Origin: Oleiagrimonas sp963821885
Lineage (GTDB): Bacteria > Pseudomonadota > Gammaproteobacteria > Xanthomonadales > Rhodanobacteraceae
Length of the DNA: 64,000 bases
NCBI GenBank assembly: GCA_963821885.1
Contig: CAWGFN010000002.1
Coordinates: 711,087-775,086 of the forward strand
Direction of reading: 5' to 3'
Made by a program: the position numbers and the translations under genes. Below, piece by piece: positions 17,242-26,090 of this stretch (its first letter is position 1; each line of letters starts with the position of its first letter). Below the pieces are notes generated by a model that worked only from the letters and a program-made list of their open reading frames with translations, was not told where the DNA came from and did no database searches.

Positions 17242-18182
17242 ACCCTCGGCCATTGGACCGCGCCTGCGCCTGGTCGCCGGCCAGCGTCGGCAACGTCGGC
17301 GTCGGCTTCGACATCCTCGGCCACAGCCTGGACGGTGCCGGCGACCGCGCCGAGGTGCGACGCATCGACGCGCCGCAAGTGCGCATCGAGGCCATCGAGG
17401 GCTGTATCACCGACCTGCCGCGCGAGGCCCGCGCCAACACCGCCGGCGCCGCGCTGCTGGCCCTGCGCGAGGCGCTGGACCTGCCATTCGGCTTCGCCGT
17501 GCGCCTGCACAAGGGCATCGCCCTGGGCTCGGGCATGGGCGGCTCGGCGGCCTCGTGCGTGGCCGCGCTGGTCGCCGCCAATGCGCTGCTCGATGCCCCG
17601 CTGTCACGCCCGGCGCTGTACCCGTTCGCGCTCGAGGGCGAGGCCGTGGCCAGCGGCGGACGCCACGGCGACAACCTCGGCTCGATGCTGCTGGGTGGCC
17701 TGGTGCTGGCCACCCACGACCGCCTGCTGCGCATCGCGGTGCCCGAGGCCTGGCACTGCGCGCTGGCGCACCCGCACGCGGTGCTGGAGACGCGCCGTTC
17801 GCGCCAGGTACTGGCCGAGCCCTACCCGCTGGCCGATGTCGTCACGCAAAGCGCGCACCTGGCACTGTTCCTCGCCGGCTGCCGCGAAGGCGACGTCGAG
17901 CTCATCCGCGAGGGCCTGCGCGACGTGCTGGTGGAACCGCGCCGCGCGCCGCTGGTGCCCGGTTTCGATGCGGTCAAGAAGGCCGCGCTGGACGCCGGCG
18001 CGCTGGGCGCCAGCCTGTCCGGCGCCGGCCCCAGCGTGTTCGCCTGGTGCGCCTCGCGCGAGGAGGCCGAGCGCGCCGCCGACGCCATGGTCGCCGCCTT
18101 CGCCACCCACGGCCTGGACAGCGACCGCTTCGTGGCGCCGGTCAACGGCCCGGCCGCCGACCTCGTGCCATGCGCTACCTGA
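17238..18182 (+). CDS. thrB: Homoserine kinase
   Basis: A 314-residue GHMP kinase that phosphorylates homoserine with ATP in the cytoplasm. The nucleotide loop GIALGSGMGGSAAS is at 93-106. The N-terminal SPASVGNVGVGFDILG motif and the C-terminal LSGAGPSVFAW glycine motif are both in place. It overlaps the upstream dehydrogenase by four bases and the downstream threonine synthase by 13. This arrangement fits a single translationally coupled thr transcript. Confidence 0.96.
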   Translation: MNPRPLDRACAWSPASVGNVGVGFDILGHSLDGAGDRAEVRRIDAPQVRIEAIEGCITDLPREARANTAGAALLALREALDLPFGFAVRLHKGIALGSGMGGSAASCVAALVAANALLDAPLSRPALYPFALEGEAVASGGRHGDNLGSMLLGGLVLATHDRLLRIAVPEAWHCALAHPHAVLETRRSRQVLAEPYPLADVVTQSAHLALFLAGCREGDVELIREGLRDVLVEPRRAPLVPGFDAVKKAALDAGALGASLSGAGPSVFAWCASREEAERAADAMVAAFATHGLDSDRFVAPVNGPAADLVPCAT

Positions 18183-19462
18183 GCACCCGCGGTCGCACGC
18201 CGCCCACGTCGCTGAGCGAGGCCATTGCCGCAGGCCTCGCCGCCGACGGCGGCCTGTACGTGCCGCGAACCCTGCCGCAGCTCGACCCCGCGGCGATGGC
18301 TGCCGATGCGCCGCTGGCCGAGGTGGCCGCCTGGCTGCTGCAACCGTTCTTTGCCGATGATCCGCTGGCTGCGCATCTGGACGCCATCTGCACCGAGGCG
18401 CTGGACTTCGCCACGCCGCTGCGCCCGCTGCCATGGCCCGACGCGCAGCTGCTGGAGCTGTTCCATGGCCCGACCGCGGCCTTCAAGGATGTCGGCGCGC
18501 GCTTCCTGGCGGCATGCATGCGCCGGCTGCGCGGCGCCGGGGATCCGCCGTTGACCGTACTGGTCGCCACCTCCGGCGACACCGGCGCCGCGGTGGCGGC
18601 GGCGTTCCACCGCATGCCGGGCATCCGGGTGGTGGTGCTGTATCCGGACGGCCGCGTGTCGCCACGCCAGGCGCACCAGCTGGGCTGCTTCGGCGACAAC
18701 GTACGCGCGCTGCGCGTGGCCGGCAGCTTCGATGACTGCCAGCGCATGGTGAAGGCGGCCTTCAATGACCGCGCGCTGCGCGCGCAGGTGCCGCTGGCCT
18801 CGGCCAACAGCATCAGCCTGGGCCGCCTGCTGCCGCAGATGAGCTACTACGCGCAGGCCGCGCTCAGGCACCACGCCCGGCACGGCAAGGCGCCGGGCTT
18901 CGTGGTGCCCACCGGCAACCTGGGCAACGCCCTGGCCTGCCTGTGGGCGCGCGCCATGGGCCTGCCGATCGGCCGCGTGCACCTGGCCTGCAATGCGAAC
19001 GCCGTGGTGCCCGACTTCCTCGCCGGCGGCGACTACGCGCCACGGCCGAGCCGGGCCACCCTGGCCAATGCCATGGACGTCGGCGCGCCGAGCAACCTCG
19101 AACGCCTGCGCTGGATGCATCCGGACGACGACACCCTGCGCGCGCGGGTCAGCGCCGGCAGCGTCGATGATGCGGCCATCGCCGGTACCCTGGTCGCCCT
19201 GGCCGAGAACCACGACCTGCTGGTGTGCCCGCACACCGCCACCGCCATCCATGAGCTGCAGCGCCTGCGCGCGAGCGAACCGGACACGCCGTGGATCGCC
19301 GTCGCCACCGCGCACGCGGCCAAGTTCGACAGCGTGATCGAGCCGCTCATCGGCCGCACGCCCCCGGTGCCGGCCGCGCTGGCCGAGCTGCTGGCACGGC
19401 CCGCCCGTGCCGAGCCGCTGCCCGCCGAGGACGCGGCGCTGTTCGCGCTGCTGCGGGACTGA
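18170..19462 (+). CDS. thrC: Threonine synthase
   Basis: A 430-residue PLP enzyme that converts phosphohomoserine to threonine. The start MRYLSTRG with GLAADGGLYVP near 22-32 is diagnostic. The PLP lysine is K106 in HGPTAAFKD, followed by ATSGDTG, which binds the cofactor phosphate. Later motifs include GRLLPQMSYY and PTGNLGNALA. I place the start at ATG 18170, inside the end of thrB. This is the last gene of the operon. A 17-base palindrome lies 49 bases past the stop. Confidence 0.96.
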   Translation: MRYLSTRGRTPPTSLSEAIAAGLAADGGLYVPRTLPQLDPAAMAADAPLAEVAAWLLQPFFADDPLAAHLDAICTEALDFATPLRPLPWPDAQLLELFHGPTAAFKDVGARFLAACMRRLRGAGDPPLTVLVATSGDTGAAVAAAFHRMPGIRVVVLYPDGRVSPRQAHQLGCFGDNVRALRVAGSFDDCQRMVKAAFNDRALRAQVPLASANSISLGRLLPQMSYYAQAALRHHARHGKAPGFVVPTGNLGNALACLWARAMGLPIGRVHLACNANAVVPDFLAGGDYAPRPSRATLANAMDVGAPSNLERLRWMHPDDDTLRARVSAGSVDDAAIAGTLVALAENHDLLVCPHTATAIHELQRLRASEPDTPWIAVATAHAAKFDSVIEPLIGRTPPVPAALAELLARPARAEPLPAEDAALFALLRD

Positions 19463-19510
19463 TCGGCGACGCGACCGCCATCACGGCCATCGCGATCGGC
19501 GCATTCCGCG

Positions 19511-19532
19511 ACGTGGCGACGCCACGTACACT
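19511..19532 (+). promoter_or_regulatory. 17-bp palindrome and -10 element ahead of ubiA
   Basis: ACGTGGCG-A-CGCCACGT (19511-19527) is a perfect palindrome and is followed by TACACT (19527-19532), a plausible -10. A transcript starting about seven bases on would begin at the ubiA ATG. It could be an operator or the weak end of the thr operon; there is no T tract. Confidence 0.35.
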
Positions 19533-19538
19533 GGCCGC

Positions 19539-20528
19539 ATGCCACGACCGTCACGCCCCAACCCTCGCCGCGTCGCGCCGCGTCGCCCGGCGCGCCCGGA
19601 ACGTCCCGAGGACGCCTCGGCCCGGGCCGGCAGGGTGCTGGCCTGGCTGCTGGGCCGCCTGCCCGCGCACTGGCGCCCGGTGGTCTACGACTACCTTGTG
19701 CTCACGCGCATGGACCGCCCGGTCGGCGCGCTGCTGCTGCTGTGGGCCTGCTGGTGGGCGCTGTGGCTGGCGGCCATGGACTTCCCGCCATGGAAACCCT
19801 GGCTGATCTTCACCCTCGGCGTGTTCCTGATGCGCGCGGCCGGGTGCGCCATCAACGACTTCGCCGACCGCAAGCTCGACGCCCGCGTGCGCCGCACCCG
19901 CGCGCGCCCGGTCGCCGCCGGACGCATCGCGCCCGCCAGGGCCGTGATGGTCTTCGTGGTGCTGCTGCTGGCGGCCTTCGGCCTGGTGCTGCTGACCAAC
20001 CCGCTGACCATCAAGCTGTCCTTCGGCGGCGCCGCGCTGGCGGCCGTGTATCCCTTCACCAAGCGCTACACGCACCTGCCGCAGGTCGTGCTGGGCGCGG
20101 CCTTCGGCTGGTCGATCCCGATGGCCTTCGCCGCCGTGGCCGGCCACGTGCCGCCGCTGGCCTGGCTGCTGTTCCTGGCCAACGTGGTGTGGTCGACGAT
20201 GTACGACACCGAGTACGCCATGGTCGACCTCGAGGACGACCTCAAGGCCGGCAACAAGTCCACCGCGATCCTGTTCGGCGACCTGGACCGGGTCATCGTC
20301 GCGGTGCTGATGGCGACCTTCCTCCTGGCCATGGTCATGGTCGGCCATCGCGCGCAGCTGGCCTGGCCGTACTGGTACGGGGTGACCTTCGCCGGTGCGC
20401 TGATGGTCTGGCAGCAGTGGCTCATCCGCGGTCGCGAGCGCATGGCCTGCCTGGCCGCCTTCCGCAACAACAACTGGGTCGGATTCGCCCTGTGGGTCGG
20501 CCTGGCCGTGGCGCTGGCGATGCGCTGA
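19539..20528 (+). CDS. ubiA: 4-hydroxybenzoate octaprenyltransferase
   Basis: A 329-residue integral membrane prenyltransferase that joins a polyprenyl chain to 4-hydroxybenzoate in ubiquinone synthesis. The first Asp-rich motif is NDFAD at 106-110, followed by RKLD. The second is around 222-235 (YDTEYAMVDLEDD), and both bind diphosphate through Mg2+. Start ATG 19539 follows a basic N-terminal tail that is longer than in E. coli. The frame is open upstream but overlaps thrC without homology. The message is probably leaderless, judging from the TACACT box. Confidence 0.93.
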   Translation: MPRPSRPNPRRVAPRRPARPERPEDASARAGRVLAWLLGRLPAHWRPVVYDYLVLTRMDRPVGALLLLWACWWALWLAAMDFPPWKPWLIFTLGVFLMRAAGCAINDFADRKLDARVRRTRARPVAAGRIAPARAVMVFVVLLLAAFGLVLLTNPLTIKLSFGGAALAAVYPFTKRYTHLPQVVLGAAFGWSIPMAFAAVAGHVPPLAWLLFLANVVWSTMYDTEYAMVDLEDDLKAGNKSTAILFGDLDRVIVAVLMATFLLAMVMVGHRAQLAWPYWYGVTFAGALMVWQQWLIRGRERMACLAAFRNNNWVGFALWVGLAVALAMR

Positions 20529-20611
20529 TGCACAAAGCGTGGCCCGGACAAGGCCGGCCGCATCCGGGGCCGGTACGGAAACCGGGCGCAGTGCCGAGCC
20601 GTGTGAGCCAC

Positions 20612-20636
20612 CCCGGATGCGCTTCGCTTATCCGGG
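20612..20636. repeat. REP-like palindrome
   Basis: CCCGGAT and ATCCGGG flank an 11-base centre (GCGCTTCGCTT). This resembles the gammaproteobacterial REP type seen between genes. It lies in the gap between ubiA and comF, which end facing each other, and could also act as a bidirectional RNA 3'-end structure. No other copy was noticed in the window. Confidence 0.45.
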
Positions 20637-20673
20637 CGACGCGTAACCGGGCGAGGCACGGACTCCGCCGCGC

Positions 20674-21396
20674 TCACGGCGCGCGGGCCAGCGCCCAGGC
20701 CTGGACCCGTTGCACGCCGGCGCGCTTGAGCACTCGCGCGCACTCGGACAGGGTCGCGCCGGTGGTCATCACGTCATCGACCAGCGCCACCTGGTCGAGC
20801 CCGTCCAGGTTTCCCCGCACCTCGAACGCGCCGCGCACGTTGCGTCGTCGTGCCCGGGCGTCGAGTTCGGTCTGCGCCGCGGTCGCCTGCGTGCGTCGCA
20901 GAAGATCCCGCCGCAACGGCAGGCCGTGCTGGCGTGCCAGGCAGCGCGCCAGCTCCAGCGCCTGGTTGTAGCCGCGCGCGCGCAACCGGGCACGGTGCAG
21001 CGGCACCGGCACGATCAGCTGCGGTCGCAGCGGAAGGGGGTGCGCGGCCCACAGGGTCCCCAGCACGCGACCGGCGGCCAGGTTGGCGGAAAACTTGAAG
21101 CGCGACTCCAGCCGGTCCAGCGGCCACCCGTAGCGATACGGCGCCCATGCGCCGTCCCATGCCGGCGCGCGCCGCAGGCAGGCACCGCAGCGCGCCGCCG
21201 GATACGGCAGGGGCAAGGCGCAATGCGCGCAGCAACTGGCGTTGATGGGCAGATCCATGCGGCAGTCCGCGCACAGGTCCAGGCCTTCGCCGGGCGCACC
21301 GCACAGCAGGCATCGTGGCGGCAGCAGCCGCCGTTGCACGCCGCATGCGGCGCGCGCGGCCATCTGCTGCAGGGTACGGACCACGGACATCTCCAT
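20674..21396 (-). CDS. comF: ComF-family phosphoribosyltransferase-like protein
   Basis: A 240-residue protein. The N-terminal zinc-finger part has CxxC pairs C29-LL-C32, C42-AD-C45, C55-C56-AH-C59 and C70-GA-C73. A type I phosphoribosyltransferase fold follows, with the PRPP loop VALVDDVMTTGATLSE near 203-218. In naturally competent bacteria ComF is needed for DNA uptake, probably in the cytoplasm. The gene is divergent from bioB across a 149-base region that holds a BirA-type site, as in related genomes. Its own promoter is not evident. Confidence 0.92.
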   Translation of the reverse strand: MEMSVVRTLQQMAARAACGVQRRLLPPRCLLCGAPGEGLDLCADCRMDLPINASCCAHCALPLPYPAARCGACLRRAPAWDGAWAPYRYGWPLDRLESRFKFSANLAAGRVLGTLWAAHPLPLRPQLIVPVPLHRARLRARGYNQALELARCLARQHGLPLRRDLLRRTQATAAQTELDARARRRNVRGAFEVRGNLDGLDQVALVDDVMTTGATLSECARVLKRAGVQRVQAWALARAP

Positions 21397-21472
21397 GCAT
21401 CACATCGTGACGTGGCCGCGGATGCATGGATGTCGGCCGACGCTGTCACGGTCTGTCCGTGCGGGGCGCTGC

Positions 21473-21506
21473 CTGTCAACTTTTCCTGTCGGCATCCGGT
21501 TGACAG
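21473..21506. promoter_or_regulatory. BirA-type operator and bioB promoter region
   Basis: CTGTCAAC (21473-21480) and GTTGACAG (21499-21506) form a perfect inverted repeat with an 18-base gap. The half-site and spacing match the proteobacterial BirA box, TTGTMAAC with 18 bases between halves. The right half contains a -35 TTGACA (21500-21505), so biotinyl-AMP-bound BirA would block bioB transcription. Confidence 0.7.
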
Positions 21507-21545
21507 CCCCCGGGCACCCTTCCACACTCGCGCCCATCCGATGCC

Positions 21546-22586
21546 GTGAACCCCGAGCCCATGACCGCCGACATCCGCCACGACTGGACCCGCGACGAAG
21601 TCGCCACGCTGTTCGCCCTGCCGTTCAACGACCTGCTGGCGCGCGCGCATGCCGTGCATGCCGAACACCACGACCCGAACGCCGTGCAGGTGTCCACGCT
21701 GCTGTCGATCAAGACCGGCGGCTGTCCGGAAGACTGCGCCTACTGCCCGCAGGCGCAACGCTACAACACCGGCGTCGACGCCGAGAAGCTGATGAGCGTG
21801 GAGGCGGTGCTGGAGCGCGCGAAGGCCGCCAAGGCCGCCGGCGCCAGCCGCTTCTGCATGGGCGCGGCCTGGCGCGCGCCCAAGGACCGCGACATTCCCA
21901 AGGTCGCCGCGATCGTGCGCGCGGTGAAGGGCCTGGGCCTGGAGACCTGCGCCACCCTGGGCATGCTCAAGGACGACCAGGCCAGGGCGCTCAAGGACGC
22001 CGGCCTGGACTACTACAACCACAACCTGGACACCGCCCCGGAGTTCTACGGCGAGGTCATCCACACCCGCCAATACCAGGATCGCCTGGACACCCTGGGC
22101 CACGTGCGCGAGGCGGGCCTGAAGACCTGCTGCGGCGGCATCGTCGGCATGGGCGAGGCGCGCAGCCAGCGCGCCGGCCTGCTGCAGACGCTGGCCAACC
22201 TGCCCGAGCATCCCGAGTCGGTGCCGATCAACATGCTGGTGCAGGTCGAGGGCACGCCGCTGGCCGGCACCGCCGCGCTGGATCCGTTCGAATTCGTGCG
22301 CACCATCGCCGTGGCGCGCATCATCATGCCGGCCTCGATGGTGCGGTTGTCGGCCGGTCGCGAGCAGATGAGCGACGAGATGCAGGCGTTGTGCTTCTTC
22401 GCCGGCGCCAACTCGATCTTCTACGGCGAGAAGCTGCTGACCACCGACAACCCGGAAACCGCACGCGACCGCGCCCTGTTCGAGCGCCTGGACCTGAAGC
22501 CGCTGCAGGTGACCGAAACCTCCGAGACCGTGCACGCCGACATCGTCGAGCCGGCCTGCGAGTCGCGCGCCGAATCGGTGGCGTGA
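21546..22586 (+). CDS. bioB: Biotin synthase
   Basis: A 346-residue radical-SAM enzyme that inserts sulfur into dethiobiotin. The SAM cluster motif is C60-x3-C64-x2-C67 (CPEDCAYC). Other typical segments are YNTGVDAEKLM, YYNHNLDTAPEFY and FAGANSIFYGEKLLTTDNPE, which include second-cluster ligands. The GTG at 21546 is used here, but ATG at 21561 gives an equally likely start five residues shorter. The BirA-type palindrome at 21473-21506 precedes it. The next biotin gene, bioF, is on the same strand but separated by a reverse-strand lipoprotein gene, so the pathway is not one operon. Confidence 0.96.
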   Translation: MNPEPMTADIRHDWTRDEVATLFALPFNDLLARAHAVHAEHHDPNAVQVSTLLSIKTGGCPEDCAYCPQAQRYNTGVDAEKLMSVEAVLERAKAAKAAGASRFCMGAAWRAPKDRDIPKVAAIVRAVKGLGLETCATLGMLKDDQARALKDAGLDYYNHNLDTAPEFYGEVIHTRQYQDRLDTLGHVREAGLKTCCGGIVGMGEARSQRAGLLQTLANLPEHPESVPINMLVQVEGTPLAGTAALDPFEFVRTIAVARIIMPASMVRLSAGREQMSDEMQALCFFAGANSIFYGEKLLTTDNPETARDRALFERLDLKPLQVTETSETVHADIVEPACESRAESVA

Positions 22587-22598
22587 CAACGCGCAGTG

Positions 22599-23420
22599 TC
22601 AGTCGCGGCCGAAACGGTAGAAGCGGTCGGGCTCGCTGACCACGTACAGATGTCCCGCGCCATCCAGCACGATGCCTTCCGGCTGCGGCGGCACCGGCTC
22701 GTTCGCGCCGCCCAGGATGCGGTGGGCGACCACCCGGCCGTGGCGGTCGATCTCGGTGATGCGCTTGGATTCGTCGCTGAGCAGCAGCAGATGGCCACTG
22801 GCCGGATCGACGGCGATGCCGGACAGGTCCGTGCCGGCGTCGATGCGCGCCAGCCAGCCGCTGTGGTCGCTGATGACCAGCGTGCGGGTGCCGGGACCGC
22901 AGACCGTGTACAGCCCGCGCGGCGCCTTTTCCTTCACCAACCACAGGCAATTCGACCGCGCGTCGTAGGCCAGGCCCTCGAAGCCGCTGTTGCCATGCTT
23001 GAACAGATCCAGTTGCAGCACCTGTGCGTCGGCATGATCGACGCGGTCGGTGCCCGCCGGCGGCAGACGGAAGATCGCGATGCGGTTCAGCGCTTCCTCG
23101 GTCACCGCCACGCGGTCGCCGCCCAGCACCGCCACGCCCTCGGTGTCGACGAAGCCGTGCAGGGCGATGCGCCGCTGCACCTTGCCGTCGCGATCGAGCA
23201 CCAACAGCGACTCCGGACGGTTGACCACGGCCAGCAACCGGTTGCCCGCCGCGTCGTAGGCCAGGCCGGACAGATTGTCATCCACGCCCTGCACCCGGAC
23301 CTGCATCTGCAGGCGATACCCGGACAGCGCATTGCCGGGCGGCGGCGAGGCCACGGCGCAGGCGGCCAGCAGCAACCCCAGCATCGGCAGGATGCGGAAA
23401 AATCCGGTTCGCAGATGCAT
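22599..23420 (-). CDS. SdiA-regulated/YjiK-type lipoprotein, beta-propeller
   Basis: A 273-residue lipoprotein. I place the start at 23420 (MHLRTGFFRILPML), where GGGAG precedes it. The lipobox ends at C21 (LLLAAC). The rest has repeated propeller-like blades: LSGLAYDAAGNRLLAVVN, TEGVAVLGGDRVAVTEE, FEGLAYDARSNCLWLVKE and PEGIVLDGAGHLYVVSEPDRFYRF. These fit the SdiA-regulated domain family, whose function is not settled. It converges on bioB with 12 bases between the stops. There is no reason to link it to biotin beyond its position. Confidence 0.85.
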   Translation of the reverse strand: MHLRTGFFRILPMLGLLLAACAVASPPPGNALSGYRLQMQVRVQGVDDNLSGLAYDAAGNRLLAVVNRPESLLVLDRDGKVQRRIALHGFVDTEGVAVLGGDRVAVTEEALNRIAIFRLPPAGTDRVDHADAQVLQLDLFKHGNSGFEGLAYDARSNCLWLVKEKAPRGLYTVCGPGTRTLVISDHSGWLARIDAGTDLSGIAVDPASGHLLLLSDESKRITEIDRHGRVVAHRILGGANEPVPPQPEGIVLDGAGHLYVVSEPDRFYRFGRD

Positions 23421-23488
23421 CGCGCGCTCCCTTCGGCACGACTTGCCGGTGGACGTTTCGCGCACTCTAGCAGCGCGGGGGCGCGCGC

Positions 23489-24703
23489 ATGAGTCGCCCC
23501 GACCTGCTCACCGGCCTGGCCGACGCCGTGCACGAGCGCGAAACGCGCGCGCTGCACCGACGCCTGCGCGCCGTACAGCAGTCCGGCCCCGGCCGCTGCG
23601 TCATCGACGGTCGCCCATACACCGTGTTCAACAGCAACGACTACCTGGGCCTGGCCGGCCATCCGGACCTGGCCGATGCCCTGTGCCGCGCCGCGCAGGA
23701 CAACGGCGTGGGCAGCACCGGCGCGCACCTGATCTGCGGCCACCACCGCGAGCACGCGCAACTGGAAGAAGAACTGGCCGACTGGACCGGGCGCGAGCGT
23801 GCCTTGCTGTTCTCCACCGGCATCATGGCCAACCTCGGCGTGATGCAGGCGTTGCTGGGCCGAAGCGACCCGCGCCAGGCCGCGCTGTGCCTGCAGGACA
23901 AGCTCAACCACGCCAGCCTGATCGACGGCGCACGCGCCACCGCCGCCACGCTCAAGCGCTACCCGCATGGCGATGTCGACGCCGCCGCGCGCCAGCTGGC
24001 CACGATGCCGGATGCCGCCGCACTGCTGGCCACCGACGGCGTGTTCAGCATGGACGGCGACATCGCGCCGCTGGCCGATCTGGCCGCGCTGTGCCGACGC
24101 GAAGGCGCCACGTTGATGGTCGACGACGCGCACGGCCTGGGCGTGCTCGGTCCGCAGGGTGCGGGCAGCGTCGCCGACGCCGGCCTGACGCAGGACGACG
24201 CGCCGGTGCTGATGGGCACCTTCGGCAAGGCCCTGGGCACGGCGGGTGCCTTCGTCGCCGGCTCCGCCACGCTGATCGACGGCCTGGTGCAGTTCGCGCG
24301 CAGCTTCGTCTACACCACCGCGCCGCCACCGGCCCTGGCCGCCGCCACCCGCGCCGCCGTGCGTCTGGCCCGCGCCGCGGATGATCGTCGCGAAACCCTG
24401 CGCCACCACATCGAACGTTTCCGCGCTGGCGCCGCGCAGCTGGACCTGCCGCTGATGCCCTCGAGCACGCCGATCCAGCCGCTGTTGCTGGGCGCCCCCG
24501 AACGCGCCACGGCCGCCGCCGAGGCGCTGGAAAACGCCGGTTTCCTGGTCAGCGCCATCCGCCCACCGACGGTGCCGCAGGGTCAGTCACGCCTGCGCAT
24601 CACCCTGTCAGCCGCGCACGCCGCCGCCGACATCGAACGTCTGCTCGATGCCGTCGATACGGTGATGAAACGACTTCAGCCGCCTTCCGCGACCGAGGCC
24701 TGA
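23489..24703 (+). CDS. bioF: 8-amino-7-oxononanoate synthase
   Basis: A 404-residue PLP enzyme that joins pimeloyl-ACP or -CoA with alanine. Diagnostic parts are YTVFNSNDYLGLAGHP, GVGSTGAHLICGHHREH, DDAHGLGVLGP and the PLP lysine K247 in GTFGKALG. Start ATG 23489 lies 68 bases upstream-divergent from the lipoprotein start. The 3' end overlaps the convergent zinc-ribbon gene by 28 bases. No BirA-type site was seen in its short upstream gap. Confidence 0.95.
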   Translation: MSRPDLLTGLADAVHERETRALHRRLRAVQQSGPGRCVIDGRPYTVFNSNDYLGLAGHPDLADALCRAAQDNGVGSTGAHLICGHHREHAQLEEELADWTGRERALLFSTGIMANLGVMQALLGRSDPRQAALCLQDKLNHASLIDGARATAATLKRYPHGDVDAAARQLATMPDAAALLATDGVFSMDGDIAPLADLAALCRREGATLMVDDAHGLGVLGPQGAGSVADAGLTQDDAPVLMGTFGKALGTAGAFVAGSATLIDGLVQFARSFVYTTAPPPALAAATRAAVRLARAADDRRETLRHHIERFRAGAAQLDLPLMPSSTPIQPLLLGAPERATAAAEALENAGFLVSAIRPPTVPQGQSRLRITLSAAHAAADIERLLDAVDTVMKRLQPPSATEA

Positions 24704-25188
24704 TGATGGGCCTGCAACTGCCGCACCATGGTGCGCCGGACCAGGCGCTCGAATGCCGGCGTCGCGCGTTCGGCCGCTTTGTCGCCGGCCATGCCGGCAA
24801 TGTTGCGCCCGACCTGCACCGGCGTCATCACCAGACCCCAGGGGAAACCCCACCAACCAAGCAGCAGGCTGTAGAGCGCGTGGCCGAGCTGGCGCTTGCG
24901 CGCGCAGGGCAGGCAGCTCACGCGCTGCGGGCTGCTCCACTGCGTCATGAGCAGGAACGAATGCACCTTGTGGCTGGCGCGCAGGTCGACCGGACCGGGA
25001 CCGTTGCATTGCGGGCACGGCTCGTTGCGCCAGCGCTGCACGAGCTCGTGCACCTGTGCATCCGGCAGCGTGCGTCCAAGTTCGATTTCCGCATCGTACT
25101 GCGCGCATTTGGCGCCACAATAGACACGATCGCCGAGGCGTTTTGCGCCAAACAGGATCGTGCGACCGCACTGCTCACAGGAAGCCAT
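24676..25188 (-). CDS. Zinc-ribbon membrane-associated protein of unknown function
   Basis: A 170-residue protein. Cysteine pairs C4/C7 and C24/C28, then C58/C61 and C92/C95, suggest two zinc ribbons. A hydrophobic segment at about 103-125 (LYSLLLGWWGFPWGLVMTPV) could sit in the membrane. The C-terminal third is charged and helical. I chose ATG 25188, which follows a GGGGATG stretch; an open extension to 25311 looks non-coding. It lies between bioF and bioH on the opposite strand. I do not recognise a named family and do not assign a function. The pattern resembles prokaryotic transport or assembly factors that hold zinc ribbons at the membrane. Confidence 0.7.
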   Translation of the reverse strand: MASCEQCGRTILFGAKRLGDRVYCGAKCAQYDAEIELGRTLPDAQVHELVQRWRNEPCPQCNGPGPVDLRASHKVHSFLLMTQWSSPQRVSCLPCARKRQLGHALYSLLLGWWGFPWGLVMTPVQVGRNIAGMAGDKAAERATPAFERLVRRTMVRQLQAHHQASVAEGG

Positions 25189-25313
25189 ACCGTCATCCCC
25201 CCTCTCACACGGCATCGGACACGCAGCATGTCCGATCCCTTTCGTCTTCCGGCTCGCTGGCCACGTATGACCGCCGATGCCGGCCCCTATCCGCAAAGCT
25301 AGCATAGCCATCG

Positions 25314-26090
25314 ATGTCCCGACTCTTCATCCAGACCCAAGGCCACGGCCCCGTCCACCTGGTGCTGATCCACGGCTGGGCCATGCACGGCGGCGTGTTC
25401 GCGCCGCTGGTCGAAGCCCTCGAAGACCGCTGCACGCTGCACCTGGTCGACCTGCCCGGCCACGGCCGCTCGCGTGACAGCGATCTGCCGCTGGAGCCGT
25501 CCGCCTGCGCGCGCGCCATCGCCGAAGCCACGCCGCCAGCGATCTGGCTGGGCTGGTCGATGGGCGGCCTGATCGCGCTGACCGGCGCGCTGGAACAGGC
25601 CGACGCGGTGCTGGCGCTGGCCATGCTGTCCAGCTCGCCGCGCTTCGTGCGCGCGCCGGACTGGCCCTACGGCATGGAGGACGAGGTCTTCGACCAGTTC
25701 GCCAGCGACCTGGACCGCGACTACCGCGCCACCCTGGAGCGTTTCCTGGCGCTGGAGGCGATGGGCAGCGAGCACGCGCGCGAGGAAATCCGCCGCCTGC
25801 GCGCCGCGGTATTCGCCCACGGTGAGCCGGACAAGCGCGTGCTGCAGCAGGGCCTGGCACTGCTGGACCAGGGCGACCTGCGCGCCCGGCTGACCGAACT
25901 GGAGCAACCCAACGCCTGGATCGCCGGCCGCCGCGACCGCCTGGTGCCGGCCGCCGCCATGGCCTGGGCCGCCGAGCAGTGCGAGGGCAGCTACACCTGC
26001 ATCCCGCGCGCCGGACACGCCGCCTTCCTCGGCTTCGCCGACGCGGTGGTCGAGGCGCTGCAGCCGCTGATCACGGAGGTCGGCGCATGA
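25314..26090 (+). CDS. bioH: Pimeloyl-ACP methyl ester carboxylesterase
   Basis: A 258-residue alpha/beta hydrolase that frees pimeloyl-ACP from its methyl ester, ending the BioC-BioH route to the biotin precursor. The oxyanion HGW motif is at 20-22. The nucleophile is S82 in GWSMGG, and a Gly-His-Ala near the C-terminus supplies the catalytic His. The start lies nine bases after TAGCAT (25300-25305), a possible -10, so the message may be leaderless. The stop overlaps the bioC start (ATGA), which agrees with their joint function. Confidence 0.95.
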   Translation: MSRLFIQTQGHGPVHLVLIHGWAMHGGVFAPLVEALEDRCTLHLVDLPGHGRSRDSDLPLEPSACARAIAEATPPAIWLGWSMGGLIALTGALEQADAVLALAMLSSSPRFVRAPDWPYGMEDEVFDQFASDLDRDYRATLERFLALEAMGSEHAREEIRRLRAAVFAHGEPDKRVLQQGLALLDQGDLRARLTELEQPNAWIAGRRDRLVPAAAMAWAAEQCEGSYTCIPRAGHAAFLGFADAVVEALQPLITEVGA

